A stretch of DNA of 64,000 nucleotides from Hymenobacter volaticus (GCF_022921055.1 NZ_CP095061.1:3201501-3265500); one strand, 5' to 3'; positions 10,491 to 16,789 are shown, numbered from the stretch's first letter. Notes: generated by a model not told the origin, from the sequence alone. A program made the numbers and translations.

Positions 10491-11180
10491 CTATTCGGCG
10501 CGAACCAAGGGCGTGTCAACTACGTGCTCAGACACAAACCACACTTGTAGTTCGTTGGTCCGCATTACGTCGCTTACTACTACGTCGTTGGTACCGTCGT
10601 CGCCGGCGTCAGCAGCCGTTTTGGCGTACTCGTGGCAATTCTTGAGGATGATTTGGTGGGCCTCCAACAAGCGCGACACTTGTACGGGTGCTTCTTCCCG
10701 GTCGCGGGGCGGGCGGGGAATGCTGGTGAGTTCGGCTACGTCGTGCGCCATAGCTACGGCTACACCGCCCAAGATCTGGATGCGCTCAGCAATGATGTCG
10801 ACTAGGCCGCTTTGCTCTTCGTAATGCTTATCGTAGAGCAAGTGCAATTGGTAGAAAGTAGGACCTACCACCTGCCAATGGTGCTTCTTGTACAGGTCGC
10901 GCAGCGTGATAGTGTCGGCGAGCAGTTGGTTGAGGTTGGCTACACTTTGCTGGCGCGTATCGGTATCGAGGCCGATAGGCAGACGTTGCGACACGGTGCC
11001 GAATTTCTGCAGCGCCGCAGGAGCATCGAACTGCTGATTCAGTACGGGTTGCAGCATAGGTGTTGCACGATTGTTGGACGATGCCTGCCCATCAGAGGAG
11101 GCCGCCTTTTTGCTAGCAGCAGAAACTTTAGGAGCTGCTGCTACAGCAGCAGAAGTTTTGGTGGCAGGAGCTTTGGCCAT
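10491..11180 (-). CDS. dps: Dps-family ferritin-like protein with Ala/Lys-rich N-terminal tail
   Basis: Dps forms a 12-subunit shell that oxidises and stores iron with peroxide, and in many species binds DNA during stress. The core (about residues 60-229) shows the dinuclear ferroxidase pattern: KKHHWQVVGPTFYQLH, then LYDKHYEEQSGLVDIIAERI (His and Asp/Glu ligands) and the PVQVSRLLEAHQ helix. The first 50 or so residues are an unusual Ala/Lys/Ser-rich tail (MAKAPATKTSAAVAAAPKV...). Such tails make Dps bind DNA non-specifically. It is divergent from a VIT-type Fe/Mn transporter, which fits iron handling. The start is ATG at 11178-11180. Confidence 0.9.
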   Translation of the reverse strand: MAKAPATKTSAAVAAAPKVSAASKKAASSDGQASSNNRATPMLQPVLNQQFDAPAALQKFGTVSQRLPIGLDTDTRQQSVANLNQLLADTITLRDLYKKHHWQVVGPTFYQLHLLYDKHYEEQSGLVDIIAERIQILGGVAVAMAHDVAELTSIPRPPRDREEAPVQVSRLLEAHQIILKNCHEYAKTAADAGDDGTNDVVVSDVMRTNELQVWFVSEHVVDTPLVRAE

Positions 11181-11310
11181 GGTACTTGAAAAGAAGAGAA
11201 GAAGGTAGTCGGATGAATAACCGGTTGGTTGGTTTTACTCAACCGCACCGCTTAGGGGTAGTACGCACAAATAAGCGGCAGGTTAGCGTACAGACTATAT
11301 TTACTTCCTT

Positions 11311-12018
11311 ATGACGCACCCTCATTCGCACCCGCACCCCGAACAGCACCTAGCTAGTTCGGCCATGCTACAGGATATTGTCATCGGTCTTTCAGATGGC
11401 CTTACGGTCCCGTTTGCGTTGGCAGCCGGCCTCAGCGGAGCCGTCGATTCGTCAAACCTGGTGATAACGGCTGGCCTCGCAGAGATTGTGGCGGGCTCGA
11501 TTGCCATGGGGCTCGGCGGCTATTTGGCTGGCCGAACCGAAGTGGATCATTATCAGGCCGAACTAGCCCGCGAGTACCAAGAGGTGCGTGAAGTGCCGCA
11601 CGTGGAGCGAGCCGAAGTAGAAGATTTGTTGGCAGAAATCGGCCTTTCGGAAACTACCCGTAAGCTGGCCGTGGCTGAGCTCACCGCTGACCCTGACCAG
11701 TGGGTGCGGTTTATGATGAAATACGAACTTGGCTTGGAGCAGCCCGATCCGAAGCAGGCGCCCAAAAGTGCGGCCACTATCAGCCTAGCATACGCAGCCG
11801 GCGGCTTGATTCCGCTAAGCGCCTACTTTTTCACGGCTACTCCCAACCAAGGGCTGCTTTGGTCGGCTGTTATCACTCTAGTGTGCTTGCTGGTGTTTGG
11901 CTACCTCAAAAGCCGCCTGACGGGTCAGCCACCACTTGGCGGAGCTTTCAAAATGGCGGGTATTGGTGCTTTGGCTGCCGCTGCTGCATTTTGGGTTGCC
12001 AAATTAATTTCCGCATAA
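11311..12018 (+). CDS. VIT-family Fe2+/Mn2+ transporter
   Basis: A 235-residue inner-membrane protein of the VIT1/CCC1 family, whose members move ferrous iron or manganese out of the cytosol. It has a His-rich N-terminus (MTHPHSHPHPEQH), the first helix DIVIGLSDGLTVPFALAAGLSGA with the family's metal-path residues, then AEIVAGSIAMGLGGYLAGRTE and a cytosolic Glu-rich metal-binding hairpin (residues about 75-145). Three C-terminal membrane helices follow. It shares a divergent intergenic region with dps, consistent with joint iron or oxidative-stress control. The start is ATG 11311. Confidence 0.9.
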   Translation: MTHPHSHPHPEQHLASSAMLQDIVIGLSDGLTVPFALAAGLSGAVDSSNLVITAGLAEIVAGSIAMGLGGYLAGRTEVDHYQAELAREYQEVREVPHVERAEVEDLLAEIGLSETTRKLAVAELTADPDQWVRFMMKYELGLEQPDPKQAPKSAATISLAYAAGGLIPLSAYFFTATPNQGLLWSAVITLVCLLVFGYLKSRLTGQPPLGGAFKMAGIGALAAAAAFWVAKLISA

Positions 12019-12193
12019 CTTGGTTGAGGTGTCAGCAAGCTTGCGGTTTGCTATTTCAGCAGTTGAAACGGTTGTCACGTTATCTTTCGGGCTTACCAGA
12101 GCTTACATACCGTAAACTCCGGCTTTTCACTACTGACGACGTTTTTCGTCGAAACGAATTCGTAACCATTTCAGTGGCCTCACGGCTCAGCAT

Positions 12194-12739
12194 ATGCCTT
12201 TTCCTTTCTTCGGCGACGATAAGTCCACCATTGCTACCCTCTTGAGTACTCTCCCTCAAACCGGCCGCTTGGCCTGGATAGGTTTACGGCCCGTGCGGCG
12301 GGAGGCGGTACGCTCAGTACCCGAAGCCATTGCCGAAACCGACCGGCACCTGCAAGGCGACCACGCCCGCCCAAAAAGCGGTGGCAAGCGCCAGATTACG
12401 CTGATTCAGGAAGAGCACCTAGCCGCTGTGGCGGGCTACCTCGGCCACGACTCCCCGCTCGATCCGGCCCGCTTGCGCCGCAACCTGGTTATAGGCGGCC
12501 TGAACCTGCTGGCGCTCAAAAACCGGCGTATTCAGATTGGGGAGGAAGTGATACTCGATATTACCGGAGAATGCCACCCCTGCTCCCGTATGGAAGAAGA
12601 ACTAGGGCCTGGCGGCTACAATGCCATGCGCGGCCACGGTGGCATCACGGCCCGCATTGTGCAAGGAGGCACACTCCGCGTAGGAGACGCAGTGCAGGTC
12701 ATAGCAACACAGCCCGCTACCGAACAAGCTACCAGCTAA
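12194..12739 (+). CDS. MOSC-domain protein (YiiM-like)
   Basis: A 181-residue protein with a MOSC fold, the C-terminal domain found in molybdenum-cofactor sulfurases and in YiiM-type N-hydroxylated-base reductases. Seen: the core LRRNLVIGGLNLLALKNRRIQIGEEVILDITGECHPCSRME, with the family's conserved Cys in GECHPCSRM, and the trailing MRGHGGITARIVQGGTLRVGD. The substrate is unknown. The N-terminal part includes GLRPVRREAV, the typical MOSC start. It follows the VIT gene by 175 bp with no terminator that I can see between them. Confidence 0.88.
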   Translation: MPFPFFGDDKSTIATLLSTLPQTGRLAWIGLRPVRREAVRSVPEAIAETDRHLQGDHARPKSGGKRQITLIQEEHLAAVAGYLGHDSPLDPARLRRNLVIGGLNLLALKNRRIQIGEEVILDITGECHPCSRMEEELGPGGYNAMRGHGGITARIVQGGTLRVGDAVQVIATQPATEQATS

Positions 12740-12868
12740 TTGCCTTCCGAAAGCTGCTCCTTTGCGAGGTATTCTTATCCGTAACCGCAAAAACCAACAA
12801 GCCTCGCTCGATACCCTTGCAGGGCATTACTTGCTAGTGTGGCGAGGATAGTGACCCGCTTGAGCTTG

Positions 12869-13666
12869 TTAATCTTGCTGTGAGGGCAGGCGCTCAGGAG
12901 CCGCAGAATTGGACTTACGACTAAGCCGATAAACAAGTGCTATTACTATGTTGCGCTTGGCAGACGTGTTTTGCGGGATAAACTGGCCTTGCCTAACAGC
13001 AGGCTGGTTGTAGTTGGCTTGATTCACCCACCCCGTTTGCAGCGTCAGGTGGTCGTTGAACTGATAGCCGGCCCCTAGATAGATGCGGTTGCGTTCCAGC
13101 ACCGGGCCTTCGGGGTTAAGAAAGATTTCGTCGTAAGCGGAAAGGAATACGGTGCCGGCCCCGATGGTCTTCTTGTTTAGCGGATAAAACGCGTTGAGGC
13201 GGTAGCGCAGTCGTTGGCGGGACGAGGTACTATCGTCGCGGAACCGAAACCAGCGCTGCTCTGCCCGGTACCGATGCTCTATTTTCAAACGGCTGGAATA
13301 CTGCGTCAGCACAACTTGCCCCCACATGCGCTTCTCCACATTCAAAGGTCCTGCCGGACGGTCCCGGTAATCGGAGGTGGCGTAGCGGCCGCCACCAAGC
13401 AGCACCGTAAAATTCTTGTCGAGGTCGAAGCTAACGCCGCCTTTCAACTCATTATAGAAATACTGCCGGAACAGCGCGTTGGTGCGCGCTTGTGCTTCCG
13501 CAAAGCCTCCCCACCGACTCTCGGCGCTGCCGGGTAATTGCAACGTCCCAATAAACCAGGTTCCCCAAGGTTGTTCGGGGTTAGAAGGTACTTGCGCCAA
13601 GGCTGGTTGGGTGGCACTGGCAAGTAGCACGATAGCCGAACTTGCAACGAGAAGATTTCTATTCAT
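12869..13666 (-). CDS. DUF2490 outer-membrane beta-barrel-like protein
   Basis: A 265-residue secreted protein with a Sec signal peptide (NLLVASSAIVLLASATQPALAQ). The mature part consists of alternating beta-strands and matches the DUF2490 pattern (WGTWFIGTLQLP..., SRLKIEHRYRAEQRWF, RLRYRLNAFYPLNKK, NRIYLGAGYQFNDHLTLQTGWV). Members are small outer-membrane beta-barrels of unknown function. I chose the ATG at 13664-13666 because it places the signal peptide at the very N-terminus; a TTG 21 nt upstream would add seven residues. A small 7-bp hairpin (13717-13736) lies upstream. Confidence 0.8.
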   Translation of the reverse strand: MNRNLLVASSAIVLLASATQPALAQVPSNPEQPWGTWFIGTLQLPGSAESRWGGFAEAQARTNALFRQYFYNELKGGVSFDLDKNFTVLLGGGRYATSDYRDRPAGPLNVEKRMWGQVVLTQYSSRLKIEHRYRAEQRWFRFRDDSTSSRQRLRYRLNAFYPLNKKTIGAGTVFLSAYDEIFLNPEGPVLERNRIYLGAGYQFNDHLTLQTGWVNQANYNQPAVRQGQFIPQNTSAKRNIVIALVYRLSRKSNSAAPERLPSQQD

Positions 13667-13894
13667 TGGAAAAGGCAGGCGGTTCAAGGCTGAACAGCAG
13701 ACATGAAACCAGGACGCTGATGTAGCGGCACATCAGCCTGCCCTGTTCCGAAGTTGCTCTCCACAATTGCCTAGGGCTAGGTGATAGCCAATGCAAATAT
13801 ATCGGGTAGCCGGTAGGGACTTGGTAAGATGCCGCGCCGAAGTTGCTTGTTATTCACGGTATCAAAGCGGACTTTGCCTTGCCCACGAACACAA

Positions 13895-13925
13895 AAAAGG
13901 CCTCAACCAAGAGTTGAGGCCTTTT
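13895..13925 (-). terminator. Terminator of rtcB / end of the RNA-repair operon
   Basis: A 13-bp perfect stem (13895-13907 with 13913-13925) with a 5-nt loop. The U-tract is on the minus-strand exit side, 10 bp beyond the rtcB stop. Confidence 0.85.
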
Positions 13926-13934
13926 CTTACTGCA

Positions 13935-15338
13935 TTAAGCGCCACCTTCCATTCGCACGATGCGCGGGGAGAAAGACCCGAGCACATCTACCAGTTCGGT
14001 CTGGCTGGCCATGACGGTTCGGATATCCTTGTAGGCTTGCGGTGCTTCGTCGAGGCCGCCTCCAATCAGCTCGATGTTGTGCTGCTGGAGGTAGCGTTTC
14101 ACCTCGGCCTCGCCGAGTTCTTGCTTGGCCCGCGTCCGCGACATGGCCCGACCGGCCCCGTGCGAAGCTGAAGCCAACGACGCTGGATTGCCCCGGCCGC
14201 GCACAATGAAGCCAGGAGCCGTCATCGAGCCGGGGATGATGCCGAGCACGCCTTCACCGGCGGGCGTCGCGCCCTTGCGGTGCACAATTGCTGCGCGGCC
14301 ATCGGCTAGGCGCTCTTTCCAGGCGAAGTTGTGGTGGTTTTCCACTTTCGCTAGGGGCCGCTCCCCAAGGGCTTTGGCTAGGCGCTGGTGTATTTGGTGG
14401 TGACAGGCCGAAGCGTAGTCCCCGGCCAGATTCATAGCCGCCCAATACTCTTGCCCGGCTTCGCTGTCGAGGGAAAGCCACGCGAGGTGTTGCGCTTCCG
14501 AGGGCAGTTGACACACATCTTTGGCGAGTTTGGTGTAGTGGTTGGCCACGCTAGCGCCCAAGCCCCGAGAGCCGGAGTGCGAAAGCAGACCTAGGTACTC
14601 CCCTACCGGTACGCCTAGATCGTTGCTAGAATCAGTAATGTTGACAATACCCCACTCCACAAAGTGGTTGCCGCCGCCCGAGGTGCCAATTTGCTCGGCT
14701 GCCGTAGCTTGCTTGTTGCGCAGAAATCCGATGTCCTGGAATTCGGCGCGGTCTAGCACGGCGTGGTCAAGCTTCTGGCCGCGCTGAAAGCCTTGCTTGT
14801 TGCCGAAACGAGTGTTGTCGAGGAGCAACTTGCGCAGTTCCTGTATCCGTTGCTCTAGGTGCTTGGGCGGCAAGGCAAACACCGACAGCGCCATCCGGCA
14901 CCCAATATCCACGCCAACGGCGTAGGGAATAACGGCGTTATCGGTGGCTAATACGCCCCCAATAGGCAAGCCGTAGCCGTGGTGCGCATCGGGCATGAGG
15001 GCGCCAGCCACCGTCACGGGCAACTTCATGGCCGTTTCCATTTGATGAATGGCCCCATGCTCTATGTGCTCAGCCCCAAATACGGCGTACTCCTTGCGCT
15101 CGGCTAAGGCAATGTGGCGGCTAGGAGGTGGCAGCAACGCGGCGGCCGTATGGCTCCAGTCGAGGTCGGTGAGGAAATCGTTGGGTGTTGCGAGTAGGCG
15201 CTGCAACAGCGCTAGTTGATCGGTTTGCGAGAGTTTTTTGAGATGCTTGCGCTGCAATTGTGCTAGCGCCAGTCCGATGGCCCGACCTTCCGGGAAGCCA
15301 AGCTGCCGAAGGTCGTTGCCGCGTAAAAGATTGCCCAT
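13935..15338 (-). CDS. rtcB: RNA-splicing ligase RtcB
   Basis: RtcB joins RNA ends bearing 2',3'-cyclic phosphate (or 3'-phosphate) and 5'-OH using GTP and Mn2+. It repairs cleaved RNA, and in archaea and animals splices tRNA. 467 residues, normal length. Metal and guanylylation motifs seen: DAHHGYGLPIGGV, VGVDIGCRMA, GTSGGGNHFVEWG, SHSGSRGLG, the VENHHNFAW pair of His residues, and the C-terminal SASHGAGRAMSR containing the His that carries GMP in this family. It is the last gene of a minus-strand cluster: PcfJ-like, Ro60/TROVE, structured-RNA array, rtcB. No archease, RtcA or RtcR gene is in the window. A small hairpin (15379-15402) lies in its leader, between the last RNA unit and the ATG at 15336-15338. 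Confidence 0.96.
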   Translation of the reverse strand: MGNLLRGNDLRQLGFPEGRAIGLALAQLQRKHLKKLSQTDQLALLQRLLATPNDFLTDLDWSHTAAALLPPPSRHIALAERKEYAVFGAEHIEHGAIHQMETAMKLPVTVAGALMPDAHHGYGLPIGGVLATDNAVIPYAVGVDIGCRMALSVFALPPKHLEQRIQELRKLLLDNTRFGNKQGFQRGQKLDHAVLDRAEFQDIGFLRNKQATAAEQIGTSGGGNHFVEWGIVNITDSSNDLGVPVGEYLGLLSHSGSRGLGASVANHYTKLAKDVCQLPSEAQHLAWLSLDSEAGQEYWAAMNLAGDYASACHHQIHQRLAKALGERPLAKVENHHNFAWKERLADGRAAIVHRKGATPAGEGVLGIIPGSMTAPGFIVRGRGNPASLASASHGAGRAMSRTRAKQELGEAEVKRYLQQHNIELIGGGLDEAPQAYKDIRTVMASQTELVDVLGSFSPRIVRMEGGA

Positions 15339-15378
15339 ATAAAGGAGGGTTGATTGCTGAATGTTGATTGTTGACTTT

Positions 15379-15402
15379 GGCGCAAGCCGCTGACTTGGCG
15401 CC
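15379..15402 (-). promoter_or_regulatory. Hairpin in the rtcB leader
   Basis: Eight base pairs with one bulged base (15379-15386 with 15394-15402) and a 7-nt loop, between the last RNA unit and rtcB. It lacks a U-tract. It might be a processing site or attenuator that separates the RNA array from the rtcB message. Inference only. Confidence 0.35.
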
Positions 15403-15417
15403 GCAATCCTTGAATTA

Positions 15418-15522
15418 CTTTTCTTCTGAACCCCGGAGCAACAGACGGGCCGCGCAACGGGCCAAACGGCCCGACGTGAAAAGTCGAAGTAGCGCGTACC
15501 TACGGCATCCGGAGAAGAAAAG
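15418..15522 (-). ncRNA. Array RNA unit 8 (no tRNA-like head, simple hairpin head)
   Basis: Outer stem 15508-15522 with 15418-15427 and 15433-15437 (15 bp, 5-nt bulge). Conserved TGCCGTA on the 5' side and GTCTGTTGC on the 3' side of the internal loop. Inner stem 15492-15500 with 15448-15455 is weaker (7 of 9 pairs). TACTTCG follows the inner 5' strand as in all units. In place of a tRNA-like head there is a GC-rich hairpin, 15459-15472 (GGGCC-GTTT-GGCCC). Last unit before rtcB. Confidence 0.7.
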
Positions 15523-15530
15523 CAGGATAC

Positions 15531-15599
15531 GGGAAGGGTGAAAAACGGATAGCCGCTTTGAGTATCGGACGAAGTAAGGCTAGCCTACGACACCTTCCC
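15531..15599 (-). ncRNA. Array RNA unit 7 (minimal, no tRNA-like head)
   Basis: Outer stem 15593-15599 with 15531-15537 (7 bp), 5' internal-loop sequence TGTCGTA, inner stem GGCTAGCC (15578-15585) with GGCTATCC (15547-15554), 7 of 8 paired. TACTTCG opens a 23-nt terminal loop where other units carry a tRNA-like domain. At 69 nt it is the shortest unit, a natural 'stem only' version of the family. Confidence 0.7.
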
Positions 15600-15616
15600 T
15601 TTCTCCTGTAATGAAA

Positions 15617-15756
15617 ACCTGACAGGGCTACAGCGCGCGAAGCCCACAAAATGTGCTCTAACCACTGAGCTACTGCCTGATAACGGCAGGTGGGACTTGA
15701 ACCCACGACCCCATTGCCCCAAACGAAGTACGGCTTCGCTACGGCACCTGTCAGGT
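15617..15756 (-). ncRNA. Array RNA unit 6 with permuted tRNA-like domain
   Basis: Outer stem 15747-15756 with 15617-15626 (10 bp, perfect). Inner stem GCGAAGCC (15732-15739) with GGCTTCGC (15637-15644), 8 of 8. Between the inner strands, in transcription order: TACTTCG, T-arm GTGGG-TTCAAGT-CCCAC (15690-15706), a short acceptor-like stem CTGCC/GGCAG (15685-15689 with 15673-15677) closed by 7 nt, and D-arm GCTC-AGTGGTTA-GAGC (15655-15670, with preceding TA). The T-arm precedes the D-arm, the reverse of a normal tRNA. Confidence 0.85.
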
Positions 15757-15771
15757 GTAACCTAATGTTAA

Positions 15772-15918
15772 TGTACGGGGCAACTAGCGCCAAGCCTCCT
15801 AATTAACCTGCTCTGCCAGTTGAGCTACAGCACCACCGAAGGGCAGTACCAGCAGGACTCGAACCTGCAACCTGGGCAATCGAAATGCGAAGTATGGCCC
15901 GGCTACGGCACCCGTACA
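15772..15918 (-). ncRNA. Array RNA unit 5 with permuted tRNA-like domain
   Basis: Outer stem TGTACGGG (15911-15918) with 15772-15779, 8 bp perfect. Inner stem GCCGGGCC (15896-15903) with GGCTTGGC (15789-15796): all eight pair, two as G-U. T-arm GCAGG-TTCGAGT-CCTGC (15852-15868); acceptor strands 15845-15851 and 15828-15834 pair at all seven positions with several G-U pairs, closed by a 10-nt loop; D-arm GCTC-AACTGGCA-GAGC (15810-15825). 3' internal-loop sequence GCTAGTTGC. Confidence 0.87.
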
Positions 15919-15927
15919 AGGCTAATT

Positions 15928-16070
15928 AATAGTGAGGTAAAATGCGCTGGCCGTTTTTTAGCGCGTCTACCAATTTCGCCACTCGTGGCTTACACCACGA
16001 GGCAGGACTCGAACCTGCACATCCTTACGGAACTACACCGAAGTATCGGCCACCTACGACACCCACTATT
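15928..16070 (-). ncRNA. Array RNA unit 4 with permuted tRNA-Leu-like domain
   Basis: Outer stem AATAGTG (16064-16070) with 15928-15934, 7 bp perfect. Inner stem GGTGGCCG (16047-16054) with CGGCCAGC (15946-15953), 7 of 8. The head looks like a class II (Leu-type) tRNA cut open at the anticodon: variable-arm-like TTCC-GTAA-GGAT, T-arm GCAGG-TTCGAGT-CCTGC (16002-16018), 3' acceptor CTCGTGG (15995-16001) directly abutting the T-stem, 6-nt loop, 5' acceptor CCACGAG (15982-15988), then D-arm TGGCGAAATTGGTAGACGC. The acceptor stem is 7 bp and perfect. Confidence 0.9.
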
Positions 16071-16090
16071 GTAACTTGGTTTCTGTGGAT

Positions 16091-16233
16091 TTCATACGGG
16101 GCAACAGGCGCCAGCCACTCGGTCTTGCCCTACCAATTTCCGGCGCCATGCTTCACAGCATCACTTCGGGAGTCGAACCCGCGACAAGACCTGTTGGGGG
16201 CGAAGTAAGGCAAGCTTACGGCACCCGTTTGAA
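16091..16233 (-). ncRNA. Array RNA unit 3 with permuted tRNA-like domain
   Basis: Outer stem TTCAAACGGG (16224-16233) with CCCGTATGAA (16091-16100), 9 of 10. Inner stem GCTTGCC (16209-16215) with GGCTGGC (16110-16116), 6 of 7. An extra stem GGTCTTG/CAAGACC (16185-16191 with 16121-16127) lies closer to the head, like an anticodon stem. T-arm 16166-16182, acceptor strands 16158-16164 and 16145-16151 (6 of 7 paired, 6-nt loop), Leu-like D-arm with GGAAATTGGTA (16127-16144). 3' loop GCCTGTTGC. Confidence 0.83.
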
Positions 16234-16249
16234 GATCAACAAGAAAAGT

Positions 16250-16377
16250 CTGCCGGGGCAACAGGCAACGAACCCTTTGCTCTACCAATTGAGCTACAGG
16301 CCCATGGTAAAAAATGCGTGGGCCTGATAAGAATCGAACTTATAACCGAAGTAAGGATCATTTACGACACCCGGCAG
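16250..16377 (-). ncRNA. Array RNA unit 2 with permuted tRNA-like domain
   Basis: The most compact complete unit. Outer stem CTGCCGGG (16370-16377) with 16250-16257, 8 bp perfect. Inner stem AATGATCC (16355-16362) with GGTTCGTT (16267-16274), 7 of 8. TACTTCG plus three bases lead to T-arm ATAAG-TTCGATT-CTTAT (16327-16343). The 3' acceptor CAGGCCC (16320-16326) abuts it and pairs perfectly with GGGCCTG (16297-16303) across a 16-nt loop. D-arm GCTC-AATTGGTA-GAGC (16279-16294) follows. The inner stem starts within four bases of the D-arm, exactly where an anticodon stem would. Confidence 0.9.
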
Positions 16378-16396
16378 GGTGATTTCTCAGCTGGGC

Positions 16397-16536
16397 CCAC
16401 CAGCTTCGGGGCAACAGGCGGCTGGCGTATTGTTCACGGCCGAAGCCGTGAAGTGGGACTCGAACCCGGCAACCCTTCCGAAGAATAGTTGCTTCACCAG
16501 CGAAGTAACGCCCGCCTACGGCACCCGAAGTGGTGG
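16397..16536 (-). ncRNA. Array RNA unit 1 with partial tRNA-like domain (D-arm missing)
   Basis: Outer stem 16524-16536 with 16397-16410 (13 bp, one bulged base). Inner stem GGCGGGCG (16509-16516) with CGCCAGCC (16420-16427), 7 of 8. A long variable-arm-like hairpin (16469-16492, with internal TTCG loop), a T-arm with weak stem (16453-16469, loop TTCGAGT), then an acceptor-like hairpin TTCACGGC-TTCG-GCCGTGAA (16433-16452) closed by a TTCG tetraloop. Only five bases separate this from the inner stem, so no D-arm fits. 3' loop GCCTGTTGC. Confidence 0.82.
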
Positions 16537-16547
16537 CTCAGCTGTTT

Positions 16548-16624
16548 GGAACGGCGAGCCGAAGCCACAATGCTCCGGCTACCTGCCGTTCCGGCTGGCG
16601 GCTGCCGCAAGCTGGTCAGCCGCC
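16548..16624 (-). promoter_or_regulatory. Structured leader of the RNA array (two hairpins)
   Basis: On the minus strand a hairpin GGCGGCTG/CAGCCGCC (16617-16624 with 16597-16604) is followed by a two-tier hairpin: GGAACGGC/GCCGTTCC (16585-16592 with 16548-16555), enclosing an 8-bp inner stem. Neither contains the CCGTA-N9-TACTTCG signature of the array units, so this is a leader or an unrelated RNA. Confidence 0.5.
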
Positions 16625-16645
16625 TTCCCAATTATAATAACGCAA
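16625..16645 (-). promoter_or_regulatory. Possible promoter of the RNA array
   Basis: In an A/T-rich stretch the minus strand reads TTATTATAATTGGG. It holds TATAAT (16631-16636), which is also one mismatch from the Bacteroidota -7 element TAnnTTTG. It sits directly upstream of the structured leader. I see no convincing -33 element, so the call is weak. Confidence 0.3.
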
Positions 16646-16732
16646 GAAAAATCATGATTATTGAGTGTTTTATGAAAAAAATGTTTCAGTTGTCTTCTGT
16701 CGAGGTTAGTGCTGGTATGTTTCGGGCAGTAA

Positions 16733-16778
16733 CCCGGGAGTGGCGGCAGCTTTCACTAGGTTAAATACCACTCCCGGG
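16733..16778 (-). terminator. Hairpin after the Ro60 gene
   Basis: Eleven perfectly paired bases (16733-16743 with 16768-16778) and a 24-nt loop, 12 bp past the Ro60 stop. No U-tract follows directly. It may terminate most Ro60 message or protect its 3' end, with read-through into the array. Confidence 0.5.
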
Positions 16779-16789
16779 CCGCATGATGT

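Noticed and set aside
15617..16469. The T-arm and D-arm sequences as a cluster of ordinary tRNA genes
   Set aside because: No unit reads acceptor, D-arm, anticodon, T-arm in order. Acceptor strands pair only in the order 3' strand then 5' strand across a short loop, and no anticodon loop is present.
15418..16536. The array as a CRISPR array
   Set aside because: The recurring segments are not identical direct repeats with unique spacers. Conservation is structural, and there are no cas genes in the window.
15500..16764. Open frames of 70-97 codons across the RNA array
   Set aside because: They run through stems and T-arms, have no family resemblance and overlap one another on both strands. 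The RNA structure explains the sequence better.
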